Assembly (NCBI GenBank): GCA_002842855.1
Contig: PHEE01000014.1
Span: forward strand, 25,957-89,956
Source of the DNA: Alphaproteobacteria bacterium HGW-Alphaproteobacteria-4
GTDB lineage: Bacteria; Pseudomonadota; Alphaproteobacteria; Rhodobacterales; Rhodobacteraceae
Direction of reading: 5' to 3'
Length of the DNA stretch: 64,000 nt
A program made the translations under genes and the position numbers. The notes under the pieces were generated by a model. That model was not told the origin of the DNA, made no database searches, and saw only the letters and a program-made list of their open reading frames with translations. This document shows positions 18,247-28,734 of the stretch, piece by piece; the stretch's first letter is position 1, and each line of letters starts with the position of its first letter.

Positions 18247-18492
18247 ATGACCCAGCGACTTCACCTCGTATTCGGCGGCGAATTGGTCGACCCCGTACAT
18301 ACCGAGTTCAAGGACGTCAGCAAGATCCATGTCGTGGGTGTTTTCCCCGATTACGCCAGCGCCTATGTGGCCTGGAAGGCCAACGCCCAACGCACCGTTG
18401 ACGATGCGCATACCCGCTACTTTCTCGCGCATCTGCATCGCCTGCGCGACGAGACCGAAGCGGCAAGCCCCACCGAGGAGTTGGGTGGCTAA
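18247..18492 (+). CDS. DUF4170 small protein
   Basis: 81 aa, with the DUF4170 features LHLVFGGEL, HVVGVFPDY and a C-terminal RYFLAHLHRL. No catalytic motif or membrane segment is visible. It lies 12 nt before the waaA-like gene, and this linkage to lipid A/Kdo genes is a common arrangement in Rhodobacteraceae. Function is unknown; a link to outer-membrane assembly is inferred only from position. Confidence 0.85.
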   Translation: MTQRLHLVFGGELVDPVHTEFKDVSKIHVVGVFPDYASAYVAWKANAQRTVDDAHTRYFLAHLHRLRDETEAASPTEELGG

Positions 18493-18504
18493 GCGCTACC
18501 GATC

Positions 18505-19755
18505 ATGCCTCGCTCACTTGCCCTTTGGCTGCATTTGCTGACGCACCGCGAAGCTGTGCCGCAGGCGGATGACGTGTCGTTGCCGCAAGTAACGCGACCG
18601 GCGGGCGCTATGATCTGCGTCCATATTGCTGCGCTGGAGGCACAGCCCGCTGCGCTGTTTCTGGTGCGCGCAATCCTGCGCCTGCGGCCGGGCATTGGTA
18701 TTGTCGTGACAGGGGCAAACTCGGGCGTTGCCTTACCCGCAGGTGTCATGGCGACGTGCGCGCCAGCGGGAACAATATCGGCGGCGCGCGCATTTCTGGC
18801 TGCCTGGAGCCCCGATTTGGTGCTTCTCGTGGGGGCGCCGAAGCCGAAAACAATGCCTACTGCGTTGTTGATCGAGGCAGCGGCGCAGAATGTGCCGCTA
18901 TTGCTTGTCGAGTCGCGTTTCGCTGCGCCGGGCGGTGCGCGGCTGCCGTGGTTCTGGCCGCGCGCGGTACTGCGCGCGCAGTTGGCGTGCTTTCAACGCA
19001 TTCTGGTGCCCGATCAGGCGAGCGCTGCGTGGCTCGCGCGGCTCGGGGCAGCACTTGATCGTGTTCACACATCGGGCAGCATCCGCGAACCAGTAGAACC
19101 CCTTCCTTGCACCGAGGCCGAACGTTCGGCGCTCGCCCGGCAGCTGCATTCGCGACCGGTCTGGTTTGCGGTAGCTGTTCCCGAGGCCGAAGAGGCGACG
19201 GTGCTCGATGCACACGAAAAGGCGCTTATGCGCGCGCATAGGATGCTTCTGATCTTGTTACCAAAAACGCCCGATCGTGCCGAGCAGATTGCCGCGGCAG
19301 TCGAAGCGAGGGGGCACAGAGCGGCGCGTCGCACGCTTGAGGAAGAACCCGAAGACGATGTTCAGGTGCTTGTTGTTGAAGATGAAAGCGAGCTTGGGCT
19401 CTGGTATCGGCTGGCGCCTGTTACATGGATGGGTGGCACCATGATTCCGGGCGAAACATCGCGCTCGCCCCTGGAACCTGCAGCGCTCGGGTCCGCCATC
19501 GTGCACGGCCCTGCCATCGCTGCGCATGGCGCTGACTATGCCAGGCTCGCCGAAGCAGGCGCAAGCCGCGTAACGGGCACACCCGCAGCGCTGGCCGATG
19601 TCGTGGTCGAGCTGATCGCGCCCGACAGGGTGGCTGCATTGGCTCACAATGCATGGCAGATGATTTCAGGTGATGCGGGCGTGGCCGAACAAATGGCGCG
19701 GCAGGTGCTTGCAGATATGGATGAAGCCGCAGCGCATGCCGGGGTGCGCGCATGA
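18505..19755 (+). CDS. waaA: 3-deoxy-D-manno-octulosonic acid transferase-like glycosyltransferase
   Basis: 416 aa. The sequence follows the WaaA/KdtA plan: an N-terminal GT-B half with the [16 protein letters not shown] segment typical of Kdo transferases, a TSGSIREP linker and a C-terminal half with a [22 protein letters not shown] motif, which corresponds to the conserved nucleotide-sugar/acceptor region. WaaA adds Kdo from CMP-Kdo to lipid A precursor at the inner membrane. The usual N-terminal membrane anchor is weak here. It overlaps lpxK by 4 nt, which supports the call. Confidence 0.82.
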   Translation: MPRSLALWLHLLTHREAVPQADDVSLPQVTRPAGAMICVHIAALEAQPAALFLVRAILRLRPGIGIVVTGANSGVALPAGVMATCAPAGTISAARAFLAAWSPDLVLLVGAPKPKTMPTALLIEAAAQNVPLLLVESRFAAPGGARLPWFWPRAVLRAQLACFQRILVPDQASAAWLARLGAALDRVHTSGSIREPVEPLPCTEAERSALARQLHSRPVWFAVAVPEAEEATVLDAHEKALMRAHRMLLILLPKTPDRAEQIAAAVEARGHRAARRTLEEEPEDDVQVLVVEDESELGLWYRLAPVTWMGGTMIPGETSRSPLEPAALGSAIVHGPAIAAHGADYARLAEAGASRVTGTPAALADVVVELIAPDRVAALAHNAWQMISGDAGVAEQMARQVLADMDEAAAHAGVRA

Positions 19756-20750
19756 TACGCGCGCCGCTTTTCTGGTTTACCCCGCCAGACCGACCGGCGC
19801 TGGCTGCGCGTCTTCTCGCGCCGCTTGGTGCGGTTTACGCGGCGGCGACAGCAAGGCGGCTTCGACGCGGCGGCGCGGGTTTTGTGCCGGGGGTTCCGGT
19901 GATCTGCGTCGGCAATCTGAATGCAGGTGGCACCGGTAAAACGCCAACGGTGATTGCGCTGGTGCAACTTCTGGCGGAACGCGGGGTGACGGCACATGTG
20001 GTAAGCCGTGGCCACGGTGGGCAGTTGACCGGGCCGGTGCAGGTTTGCGAACGTGCGCATTCGGCGGTCGATGTTGGCGACGAGCCGCTGCTGCTTGCGG
20101 CGTTTGCTCCGACATGGGTGGCGCGTGATCGCGCGGCGGGCGCCGCGGCGGCGGTGGCGGCTGGGGCGCAGGCAATCGTGCTTGACGATGGGCACCAGAA
20201 TCCGGGCCTTCACAAAGACCTGTCGCTGGTGGTGGTCGATGCTGCGCGAGGTTTTGGCAATGGCCGCTGCCTGCCGGCGGGGCCGTTGCGCGAGCCGGTG
20301 CCGGTGGGTCTGGCCCGCGCCGATCTGCTTCTCTCTGTCGGTTCCGCCGCAGCGCAGGCAGGCTTTTCGACAGTTTGGGGCAAGAATATCGCGGTCCCCC
20401 GCCTGACCGGAGCGCTGGAGCCTTTGGAAACCGGCATGGATTGGCAAGGGCTGCGCGTGCTTGCTTTCGCGGGCATCGGGCACCCGCAAAAGTTCTTTTC
20501 CACCTTGCGCTTGCTGGGTGCCGAATTGTTGCGCGGCGAAGCGCTGGAGGACCACCAGCCGTTCAGCCACGCGCTGCTGACCCGTCTGGAGGTCGAAGCG
20601 CGTTCGCTGGGCGCGCAGATGGTGACGACCGAAAAAGACGCGGTGCGGCTTCCCGCAACCTTCCGGCCCAAAGTGCTGGTTCTGCCGGTGCGCTTGCAGA
20701 TGGACGACACAGCGCCACTTGACGCCGCACTGTTGCGGCTGGGTCTTTAA
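19752..20750 (+). CDS. lpxK: Tetraacyldisaccharide 4'-kinase LpxK
   Basis: 332 aa. It contains the LpxK P-loop region [16 protein letters not shown] near residue 57, the SRGHGG motif, DVGDEPLLL and the [10 protein letters not shown] motif. LpxK phosphorylates the 4' position of the lipid A disaccharide on the cytoplasmic face of the inner membrane. It overlaps the waaA-like gene and follows DUF4170, forming a lipid A/Kdo unit. Its TAA interlocks with the TAA of the convergent CoA-transferase gene. Confidence 0.95.
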   Translation: MIRAPLFWFTPPDRPALAARLLAPLGAVYAAATARRLRRGGAGFVPGVPVICVGNLNAGGTGKTPTVIALVQLLAERGVTAHVVSRGHGGQLTGPVQVCERAHSAVDVGDEPLLLAAFAPTWVARDRAAGAAAAVAAGAQAIVLDDGHQNPGLHKDLSLVVVDAARGFGNGRCLPAGPLREPVPVGLARADLLLSVGSAAAQAGFSTVWGKNIAVPRLTGALEPLETGMDWQGLRVLAFAGIGHPQKFFSTLRLLGAELLRGEALEDHQPFSHALLTRLEVEARSLGAQMVTTEKDAVRLPATFRPKVLVLPVRLQMDDTAPLDAALLRLGL

Positions 20751-21883
20751 CGCCCGAGTTCGGCGCGCACTTCGGCGTCGTGCTCGCCCAAGGTGGGCGA
20801 GGGGCGGACGAGCGCCAGTTCGGCCCCCGAAAACCGCACCGGCAGCCGAACGCCCGGCACTCCGCCCGGCGTAATCTGCATGCCGCGTGCGACGATTTGC
20901 GGGTCGGCAAAAACCTCGGCCATGTCGTTTATTGGCCCGGCGGGAACGCCTTCGGCCTCGCAAGCTGCCAGCAGGTCCGATTTCGTCCAGATTTGCGTTA
21001 CCGATGAAATCCGCTTGGTTAGATCGCCGCGGTTCTTGATACGGTCGGAATTGGTGATGTATTCGGGTGCGAGCGCCAATTCCGGTAGATTCAAGAGTTT
21101 GCAAAGCCGCTGATATTGCGCGTCATTTCCGGTAGCGAGGATCAGGTGTCCGTCGGCGCAGGGGAACACCGCATAGGGCACAAGGTTCGGGTGCGCGTTG
21201 CCGAGCCGCTGCGGTGCATCGCCGGTGGCGAGGTAATTCATCGCCTGATTCGCCATCACTGCCGCCGCCACATCAAACAGCGCCATGTCGATGTGCTGGC
21301 CCTCGCCGGTCGCCGCCCGCTGGTGCAGTGCCGCCAGAATCGCAGTGCTCGCATAAACGCCGGTGAACACATCCACCACCGCCACGCCCACCTTTTGAGG
21401 CTGGCCGTCAGGCTCGCCGGTCACGCTCATCAGCCCCGACATGCCCTGGATGACGTAGTCATACCCTGCCCGCTCGGCGTAGGGGCCATCCTGCCCAAAA
21501 CCGGTGATCGAGCAGTAGATCAGCCGCGGGTTCAACGCGCGAAGGCTTGCATAATCAAGCCCGTATTTCGTAAGGCCCCCGACCTTGAAGTTTTCGATCA
21601 CCACATCGGCGCGCGCCACCAGATCGCGCACGAACGCTTGGCCCTCGGGCGTGCGAAAATCACAAACGACCGAGCGCTTGCCCCGGTTGGTGGCGTGAAA
21701 ATAGGCCGCTGCCTTCTCGCCCTCGCGGGTGATGAAAGGTGGCCCCCACCGGCGGGTATCATCGCCCTCGGGCGCCTCGACCTTGATCACATCGGCGCCA
21801 AGGTCGGCCAGCATCTGCCCGGCCCAAGGGCCGGCCAGAATCCGCGCAAGTTCAAGCACCTTCAGCCCGGCAAGTGGCGTCAT
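20747..21883 (-). CDS. CaiB/BaiF family CoA-transferase (class III)
   Basis: 378 aa, normal for the family. It starts with the typical [33 protein letters not shown] region (residues 4-36), has [11 protein letters not shown], and the presumed catalytic aspartate lies in [12 protein letters not shown] near residue 170. Class III transferases move CoA between carboxylic acids through aspartyl-CoA intermediates; the substrate cannot be read from sequence. It follows the dsbA-like gene with a 2-nt gap and is last in a leftward dciA/dsbA/CoA-transferase operon. Confidence 0.93.
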   Translation of the reverse strand: MTPLAGLKVLELARILAGPWAGQMLADLGADVIKVEAPEGDDTRRWGPPFITREGEKAAAYFHATNRGKRSVVCDFRTPEGQAFVRDLVARADVVIENFKVGGLTKYGLDYASLRALNPRLIYCSITGFGQDGPYAERAGYDYVIQGMSGLMSVTGEPDGQPQKVGVAVVDVFTGVYASTAILAALHQRAATGEGQHIDMALFDVAAAVMANQAMNYLATGDAPQRLGNAHPNLVPYAVFPCADGHLILATGNDAQYQRLCKLLNLPELALAPEYITNSDRIKNRGDLTKRISSVTQIWTKSDLLAACEAEGVPAGPINDMAEVFADPQIVARGMQITPGGVPGVRLPVRFSGAELALVRPSPTLGEHDAEVRAELGR

Positions 21884-21885
21884 GC

Positions 21886-22560
21886 CTATTTCGCCAGTTC
21901 CGCGTCAAGGATGACCTTGAGCGCGTCATAGCCCATGTTCGAATACTTCACGCCGTTGACAAATAGCGTTGGCGTGGCGTTCACGTCATCGGTGGTGGCG
22001 CGGGTCTGGAAGGTGGCAACCATCTGTTCGGCGCGCGCATTGTCGGTAAGGCACACGTTAAGCGCCTCTTGCGTCATGCCAGCCCTGAGCCCGATCTTGA
22101 TCAGGTTGGCCGCAACCGTCGCGTCGGCGCCATCGCCGATCCAGTCGCGCTGGGTTTCATAGATCACGTCGGTGACCGGGTAATATTTCGCAGGCCCGTC
22201 GCAATTGGCTACCATCGCGGCCATCAGACCAAAGCGGTCGAAATACACTTCGCGGTGGATGAACTTCACCAGACCGGTGTCGATGTAGTTGGCCTTGAGC
22301 TGGCCAAAAACCGTGTCATGAAAGTTGGCGCAATGCGGGCAGGTGTACGAGGCGTACTCGATCAGCGTTACCTTGGCCTGCTCATTGCCCAAGATCACGT
22401 CGGGCAGAAGTTCTGTCGATGCGGTGCCGGTTGTTTGGGCGACGGCGGCGAGCGAAAACTCGGAGTTGGATGCGGAAGGCTGGGCCAGCCACCACCCGCC
22501 AGCCGCCACGGCGGCGGCGGCGGCAACGCCCAGCATCATGATCGGGGTAGCTTTTGCCAT
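21886..22560 (-). CDS. DsbA family thiol:disulfide protein
   Basis: 224 aa. An N-terminal hydrophobic segment (about residues 7-27) acts as signal or anchor, so the protein should be periplasmic. The active site is CPHC (YTCPHCAN) near residue 74, and the cis-proline loop is NATPTLFV near 193. This is a thioredoxin-fold protein with a DsbA-like inserted helical domain, of the group that includes DsbA-like and Com1-like proteins. It may introduce or isomerise disulfides in exported proteins. It sits between a dciA-like gene and a CoA-transferase gene, both within 3 nt. Confidence 0.92.
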   Translation of the reverse strand: MAKATPIMMLGVAAAAAVAAGGWWLAQPSASNSEFSLAAVAQTTGTASTELLPDVILGNEQAKVTLIEYASYTCPHCANFHDTVFGQLKANYIDTGLVKFIHREVYFDRFGLMAAMVANCDGPAKYYPVTDVIYETQRDWIGDGADATVAANLIKIGLRAGMTQEALNVCLTDNARAEQMVATFQTRATTDDVNATPTLFVNGVKYSNMGYDALKVILDAELAK

Positions 22561-22563
22561 GGG

Positions 22564-23118
22564 TCAGCCTTTCTGAGGGTTGGAATCGGTTTGGCCGCGG
22601 CGCGGCACTTGCTTGGCGCGGGATAATACGTTCTGCCCCAGCATCGCAAGGGCGGCGCGCAGGTTGGGGTCGGAAACCGCCGATACGGCCGCCTCTGCGC
22701 GGCGAACCGCCACTGGGTCGGGGGCGGGCGGCTCGGGTTTAGGGGCGGGGCCAAAAGCCGCCTGCCCCTCGGCAAAGCCGATGGGTGCGGTCTGAGTCAG
22801 CAAGATGCGGGAAATCGCGTTATAGCCATAGCAGGCGTTCACACGCTCGCGGATATGATCCAGCTGCATCTGCACCACCGGCGCCAAAGGGCCAATCGTC
22901 AGCAGCGTCAGCGTGGCACCAAGACCACCCTTGCCGTAACCTACTTTGACAGGGCGCGTATGCGCTGCAATTTCTTCGCCCACCACCTCGGGCCAATGCG
23001 TCAACAAGCGCGCCACGGTGAAGCCGCGCGTTTCGCCTGCCTTGCGCACGGGTTCGCGCACCAAACTGCCGGTCGGCTCGAAGCCGCGCATCCGGCGCTT
23101 GTGGGGCGAAAGTGTCAT
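22564..23118 (-). CDS. DciA family protein (DUF721), helicase-loader candidate
   Basis: 184 aa. The N-terminal half carries the DUF721 domain (GFTVARLLTHWPEVVG, TLTLLTIGPLAPVVQMQ) and the C-terminal third is Pro/Ala-rich and probably unstructured. DciA proteins load the replicative helicase DnaB in bacteria lacking DnaC. The gene is first in the leftward operon with the dsbA-like gene and is divergent from mutY with 81 bp between the starts. Confidence 0.85.
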   Translation of the reverse strand: MTLSPHKRRMRGFEPTGSLVREPVRKAGETRGFTVARLLTHWPEVVGEEIAAHTRPVKVGYGKGGLGATLTLLTIGPLAPVVQMQLDHIRERVNACYGYNAISRILLTQTAPIGFAEGQAAFGPAPKPEPPAPDPVAVRRAEAAVSAVSDPNLRAALAMLGQNVLSRAKQVPRRGQTDSNPQKG

Positions 23119-23199
23119 CGCGGGCTTTCCCTTTTTGCGCGGTCATTCTAGGCAGGTTACGCGGTTTTGCCAGCCCATTGCCGCGGGGAGCCATAAAGA

Positions 23200-24267
23200 T
23201 TGCGTGACGGAGCAGAGGCGGAACTCGGGCAGGCGTTGCTGGCGTGGTATGATCGCCATGCCCGTATTTTGCCGTGGCGTGTTGCGCCGGCGGCGCGTGC
23301 CGCGGGCGCGCAACCAGACCCCTATCAGGTCTGGCTTTCCGAGGTGATGCTGCAGCAAACCACCGTCGCCGCCGTGCGCGGCCATTTTGCGCGCTTCACC
23401 GCCGTCTGGCCAGATGTGGCAGCGCTGGCCGCCGCCCCGGATGCCGAGGTGATGGCCGCGTGGGCGGGGCTTGGCTATTACGCCCGCGCGCGCAATCTGC
23501 TGGCTTGCGCGCGGGCGGTTGTGGCTGACCACGGTGGCCGCTTCCCGGCCACCAGTGCCGGGATGCGCAGGTTACCAGGCATTGGCCCCTACACTGCCGC
23601 CGCGATTGCCGCGATTGCCTTTGATGAACCCGCGACCGTGGTCGATGCCAATGTCGAGCGTGTGGTGTCGCGGATTTTTGCAGTGCAAACGCCGCTGCCC
23701 GCGGCCAAACCCGCGCTGACCGTGCTTGCCGCGCGCCTGACGCCCGCGCGCCGCCCCGGTGACCATGCACAGGCGATGATGGACCTCGGCGCCACGATTT
23801 GCACCCCCCGGGCGCCCAATTGCGAGGCTTGTCCGATCGCCGTGTTTTGCGTGGCGCGCGCCAAGGGCGTTGCTGCGGCACTGCCATTCAAGGCTGAAAA
23901 ACCGGCCAAACCCACACGCCTCGGCATCGCATACGTTGCCCGCCGCGAAGATGGCGCACTGCTGCTGGAACGGCGTCCGCCGCGCGGGCTATTGGGCGGC
24001 ATGCTTGGCTGGCCGGGGTCGGATTGGGGTGATAACCCGGCGGCTGCGCCGCCCCTTGCCGCTGATTGGCGCGAGGTGCCGGGCGAGGTGCGCCACACCT
24101 TCACGCATTTCCATTTGCGCCTGCGGGTCTGGCTGGCCGAGGTGGCCACGGGTGGCAACCCGGAACGTGGTCACTTCACCCCGCCAGCCGAGTTTGACCC
24201 TGGCGCCCTGCCAACACTGATGCGCAAGGTCTGGCGCCACGCGCAAGCCACCCTTGCGGCTCGATAA
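23200..24267 (+). CDS. mutY: A/G-specific adenine glycosylase MutY
   Basis: 355 aa from a TTG start, since a stop lies two codons upstream and GGGGAG sits about 10 nt before it. The catalytic glutamate is in EVMLQQTTV near residue 47, the helix-hairpin-helix is LPGIGPYTAAAI, the catalytic aspartate is in VDANVERV near 148, and the [4Fe-4S] cysteines follow C-x6-C-x2-C-x5-C near 200-216. The C-terminal NUDIX-like domain recognises 8-oxoG. MutY removes adenine mispaired with 8-oxoguanine. Confidence 0.96.
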   Translation: MRDGAEAELGQALLAWYDRHARILPWRVAPAARAAGAQPDPYQVWLSEVMLQQTTVAAVRGHFARFTAVWPDVAALAAAPDAEVMAAWAGLGYYARARNLLACARAVVADHGGRFPATSAGMRRLPGIGPYTAAAIAAIAFDEPATVVDANVERVVSRIFAVQTPLPAAKPALTVLAARLTPARRPGDHAQAMMDLGATICTPRAPNCEACPIAVFCVARAKGVAAALPFKAEKPAKPTRLGIAYVARREDGALLLERRPPRGLLGGMLGWPGSDWGDNPAAAPPLAADWREVPGEVRHTFTHFHLRLRVWLAEVATGGNPERGHFTPPAEFDPGALPTLMRKVWRHAQATLAAR

Positions 24268-24355
24268 CCCGGGCGCATCTGCCGCAGGTCATGTCAATTG
24301 CGTCTGATCGTCGCTCGGCTATCATCCGCGCGTTTTCGCTACCCCGGAGGGACCG

Positions 24356-25498
24356 ATGTCTACCCGCGAAGAAATCCGCCGCCCCGCCCGCGCTTTGCCA
24401 TTCTGGCTGTCGCTTGGCATGGTGCCGCTGGCCATTCTTGGCGCCACTGTCGGCGGCTGGACCGTGATCTTGCTGCCGGTCTATGGCTGGGTGGCGGTGA
24501 CGGTGCTCGACGCGATCCTGGGGCGCAACGAAGACAACCCCGATGTGGAAACCCCCGAGGCAGACCTGTTCTGGTATCGCCTGATCACCATGATCTGGTT
24601 TCCTGTGCAGTTTGTCACGATCTTCGGCATGATCTGGTGGGTGACCCATACCGACCACCTGAACGCGCTGGAAACCATCGTGCTGTTCTTCGGCGTCGGC
24701 GTGATTTCGGGCACGGTGGGCATTGTCTACAGCCACGAGCTGTTTCACCAGAAGAACAAGCTGGAAATCGGGTTGGGCGATCTGCTGCTTTCGACCGTGT
24801 TCTACGGGCACTTTCATACCGAGCACCTGCTTGTGCACCACTGGTATGTTGGCACCCCGCGTGATGCCGCGACCGCGCGCTATAACGAGGGGTTCCATCG
24901 CTTTTTCTGGCGGGTGCTGCGCGATTGCCCGCGCTCGGCGTGGCATGCCGAAAAGCTGATGCTGGCGCGCGCCGGGCGCAGCATGTGGCACCGTTCCAAC
25001 CCGTTCTGGCGCTACGGCGCGCTGCAACTGGTGATGATTGCGCTGGCGATCTACCTCGGCGGCTGGGTGGGGCTGGCGCTGTTCGCCTTTCAGGGCTTCA
25101 TTGCAATCTGGCAGCTTGAGTTGACCAACTACGTTGAGCATTACGGCCTGACGCGCGAACACAAGGGCGAGGGCAAGTATGAACATGTGTTGCCGCGCCA
25201 TAGCTGGAACGCCAGCCACATGGCCTCGAACTGGCTGCTGATCAACCTGCAACGCCATTCCGACCACCACTACAAACCCGACCGCCGCTTTCCCTTGCTG
25301 CAAACCTACACCGATGAGGAAGCCCCCCAATTGCCTTATGGCTACCCGGTCATGACCACGCTGGCGATGATTCCGCCGCTGTGGCGGCGACGGATGAACC
25401 CGCGCGTGCGTGCGTGGCGCAAGAAGTACTACCCCGAGATCACCGACTGGTCGGCCTACAACAAGGGCACCAACCCGATGCCTGCGGGGTCGGTCTGA
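24356..25498 (+). CDS. alkB: AlkB-type membrane alkane monooxygenase, variant histidine boxes
   Basis: 380 aa, ATG preceded by GGAGG. Six hydrophobic helices and the diiron histidine motifs of the AlkB/XylM family are visible: HELFHQ near residue 127, EHLLVHH near 156, NYVEHYGL near 257 and LQRHSDHHYKPDRR near 300. The third and the HYG motifs match canonical AlkB. The first two differ: AlkB usually has HELxHK and EHNxGHH. The enzyme family hydroxylates terminal carbons of alkanes or related lipids in the inner membrane, using rubredoxin. No rubredoxin, alcohol dehydrogenase or regulator is adjacent, so the substrate is open. Confidence 0.88.
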   Translation: MSTREEIRRPARALPFWLSLGMVPLAILGATVGGWTVILLPVYGWVAVTVLDAILGRNEDNPDVETPEADLFWYRLITMIWFPVQFVTIFGMIWWVTHTDHLNALETIVLFFGVGVISGTVGIVYSHELFHQKNKLEIGLGDLLLSTVFYGHFHTEHLLVHHWYVGTPRDAATARYNEGFHRFFWRVLRDCPRSAWHAEKLMLARAGRSMWHRSNPFWRYGALQLVMIALAIYLGGWVGLALFAFQGFIAIWQLELTNYVEHYGLTREHKGEGKYEHVLPRHSWNASHMASNWLLINLQRHSDHHYKPDRRFPLLQTYTDEEAPQLPYGYPVMTTLAMIPPLWRRRMNPRVRAWRKKYYPEITDWSAYNKGTNPMPAGSV

Positions 25499-25559
25499 AC
25501 CCGGAAGCCGCGCCGTTGAGTCGCGTGGAATGACCCGCGCGAAAGGCGTAGAATTTGCT

Positions 25560-25584
25560 CGCGGCGCCGAATGCCGGCGCCGCG
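25560..25584. other. GC-rich 10-bp hairpin between alkB and the lipoprotein gene
   Basis: CGCGGCGCCG-AATGC-CGGCGCCGCG, a perfect 10-bp stem with a 5-nt loop, 27 bp upstream of the lipoprotein ATG. It has no T-tract, so it could be a weak terminator of alkB, a processing site or a leader structure for the downstream gene. Confidence 0.5.
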
Positions 25585-25611
25585 AATTCTCTTCTTCGCG
25601 AGGAGGTGCGG

Positions 25612-26118
25612 ATGTTCGGGAAATTGATGGCGACACTTGCGGTTGCCGCAATTGTTGCGGGTTGCGCGACGACAGCAGAGGTGGCGGTGCCGTTCAATGC
25701 GGCCGAAGTTGCCTATATCAATCAGAGCGGACCGGCAAAGGTAAGCGGTCAGGGCTTCACGCGTCTGTCCAACGGTGCCGTGATCACCTGCGCCGGCACC
25801 AAGGCGGAGCTGGTGCCCGCTGGTCAGTATGCCAAAGAACGTATTGCGGCGATCTACGGCAATGTCGGCGGCGGGACCATGTCCGTTTCGCAGCCGATGC
25901 CCAGCATAAGCGCGCCGTCTGAATACGCGACGATGCGGCGCACGACAGTCTGCGATGCCTCGGGCAACTTCGAATTCGCCGGGGTAGCCAATGGCGACTA
26001 CTATGTCATGACCGTCGTGCAATTCGTTCGCGGTCAGGGCTTCGCCCCCGAGGGCAATCGGCTGGTCAGGCTGGTGCGTGTCGCCGATGGCAAAAGCCTC
26101 CGCGTGGTCATGAACTGA
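25612..26118 (+). CDS. Small outer-membrane-type lipoprotein, unknown function
   Basis: 168 aa with a perfect AGGAGG ribosome site six bases before the ATG. The signal peptide ends in a lipobox (VAGC, lipid cysteine near residue 18). The mature part ends with a small beta-sandwich-like segment (TTVCDASGNFEFAGVANGDYYVMT) resembling carboxypeptidase-regulatory or prealbumin-like repeats, where FxFxxVxxGxY is the usual pattern. No enzyme motif is seen. It is probably a surface or periplasmic structural lipoprotein; the domain comparison is tentative. Confidence 0.75.
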   Translation: MFGKLMATLAVAAIVAGCATTAEVAVPFNAAEVAYINQSGPAKVSGQGFTRLSNGAVITCAGTKAELVPAGQYAKERIAAIYGNVGGGTMSVSQPMPSISAPSEYATMRRTTVCDASGNFEFAGVANGDYYVMTVVQFVRGQGFAPEGNRLVRLVRVADGKSLRVVMN

Positions 26119-26125
26119 GCGGAAG

Positions 26126-26154
26126 AAAAAACCCCGCCGTTCTTCACGGCGGGG
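26126..26154 (-). terminator. Rho-independent terminator of ccrM
   Basis: CCCCGCCG-TTCTTCA-CGGCGGGG (26132-26154) preceded on the plus strand by six A residues, hence a T-tract on the minus strand. It lies 53 bp beyond the ccrM stop and also just after the convergent lipoprotein gene, which it may serve less efficiently. Confidence 0.85.
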
Positions 26155-26206
26155 CAAGGCGGTGCCAGCGGGCGGGCCGCGCAGCACTGGCGATTTCGGG
26201 TAGGTA

Positions 26207-27406
<1,200 letters not shown>

Positions 27407-27408
<2 letters not shown>

Positions 27409-28042
27409 AATGGGTTAGAGAAATATCTTGATACAAGATGTTGTGCACCGGCTTGAATGAACGCCTATGGTGTGGGGTGACGCCCAGATTTCGCAGCGCC
27501 GTGAGATGGTCGGGCGTGGGATAGCCTGCGTTTTTTTCCCAACCATAGCCGGGGAATTGTTGCGCCAAATCCACCATCAGCGCGTCGCGCGCCACCTTCG
27601 CGATGATCGAAGCGGCGGCAATCGAAAGGCTGCGCGTGTCGCCCCGCACAATACATTCGGCGCTGGCTGCCAGGCCGCCAGGCATCCGGTTGCCGTCGAT
27701 CAGGGCATGGTCGGGGGCAAGCGCAAGCGCCGACAGCGCCCGGCGCATTGCCAAATGCGAAGCCCGCAGGATGTTGAGCGCATCGATCTCTTCGACGCTC
27801 GCATGCGCCACCGCGCAATCGGCGCTGGCCCAGATCTCGGCAGCCAGCGCTTCGCGCCTTGAAGCGCTGAGCGCCTTGCTGTCGTTCAGTCCGGGGGGAA
27901 TGTTGCCCGGGTTCAGCACTACGGCGGCGGCGGTGACCGGGCCGCAAAGGGGGCCGCGGCCGACCTCATCGACCCCGGCGATGCGGAACAGGCCGCGCGC
28001 TTGCGCCGCGGCTTCGAATGCATAATCGGGCTTGGTTTTCAT
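27407..28042 (-). CDS. rnhB: Ribonuclease HII
   Basis: 211 aa. The catalytic DEDD residues are in GVDEVGRGPLCGPV near residue 23 and LIDGN near 115, with the GGxxxRG-like region (IVRGDTRSLSIAAASIIAKV) further on. RNase HII cuts single ribonucleotides in DNA and RNA-DNA hybrids. The gene lies upstream of ccrM on the same strand, an order common in Rhodobacteraceae. The protein ends in SLTH. Confidence 0.96.
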
Positions 28043-28081
28043 GTGACGATGAAAGCCGCAAAGGCGACGTCAGCGCAACGC

Positions 28082-28107
28082 AAAAAGGCGGGGGCATCGC
28101 CCCCGCC
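28082..28107 (-). terminator. Rho-independent terminator of the 28157-28639 gene
   Basis: GGCGGGGGC-ATC-GCCCCCGCC (28087-28107) with five A residues on its left, giving a T-tract on the minus strand. It lies about 50 bp after the stop of the exported protein gene and before rnhB. Confidence 0.85.
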
Positions 28108-28156
28108 CCCGCCCGCCGCAGGCGCACTGCTCAACAACACGCGGCGTTGGAAACCG

Positions 28157-28639
28157 TTAGCGGCGCGCCACCTTGAAACCGGCATCCGCAAGGCACGCGG
28201 TGCCGTAAACGCGCTGGGTGCCCCAATCGGTGCGGATGTCAAAGGCGCAGTTCGAGGGCAGGCGGGCGGTGAACCCTTCGTCGCGCAGGCATTGTGCCGA
28301 AACCACTTCGCGGTTGCCGGAATTCAGGCGCACGGAGCGCAGGCAGGAGCCCGGCAACCAGGTGGTGCGGTTTTCCCAACCGTTGTTGCCATGGCCGTTC
28401 CAGCCGTTGTTGCCCCAGTTGTTGCTGGGCGGCGGCGCGCGGCGTGGTTGCGGTTGCGGTTGCGGCTGCGGGCGTGCGTTGCCCTTGTTGGCGTCATTGA
28501 TGACCGCGCCAAGCACCGCCATGCCGAGCAGCACACCCAGAAACTCGCGCCCGTTCTTGTCAAGCGCGGCGGCAGGGGATGCGGTGATGCCGGTCAGCGC
28601 GATGGCGGCGGCGGTGGTCAGGGCGATCATACGTTTCAT
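28157..28639 (-). CDS. Exported Pro/Gln- and Asn/Gly/Trp-rich protein, unknown
   Basis: 160 aa from the ATG at 28637-28639. A signal peptide (about residues 1-25, cleavage after SPAAA) is followed by a short helix, a PQPQPQPQP tract, an Asn/Gly/Trp-rich linker and a C-terminal domain with four cysteines (SCLRSV, QCLRDEGF, NCAFDI, ACLADAGF) that probably form two disulfides. I do not recognise the family. It is likely secreted or periplasmic. It is divergent from the next small exported protein with 95 bp between starts. Confidence 0.7.
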   Translation of the reverse strand: MKRMIALTTAAAIALTGITASPAAALDKNGREFLGVLLGMAVLGAVINDANKGNARPQPQPQPQPRRAPPPSNNWGNNGWNGHGNNGWENRTTWLPGSCLRSVRLNSGNREVVSAQCLRDEGFTARLPSNCAFDIRTDWGTQRVYGTACLADAGFKVARR

Positions 28640-28734
28640 ATCTGCGGTTCCTCGTGGGGGCGTCTGGCTGGCAGCGCCGGTTGCGATGAAGGTGCTATTG
28701 AATATCAACCCGGCTTTGGCGCAATCTCGCAACT

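Noticed and set aside
19644..21104. 486-codon minus-strand frame over lpxK
   Set aside because: Antisense to a well-supported kinase gene, very Arg/His-rich, no motif.
24176..25651. 491-codon minus-strand frame over alkB
   Set aside because: Antisense to alkB, whose histidine motifs and ribosome site are clear.
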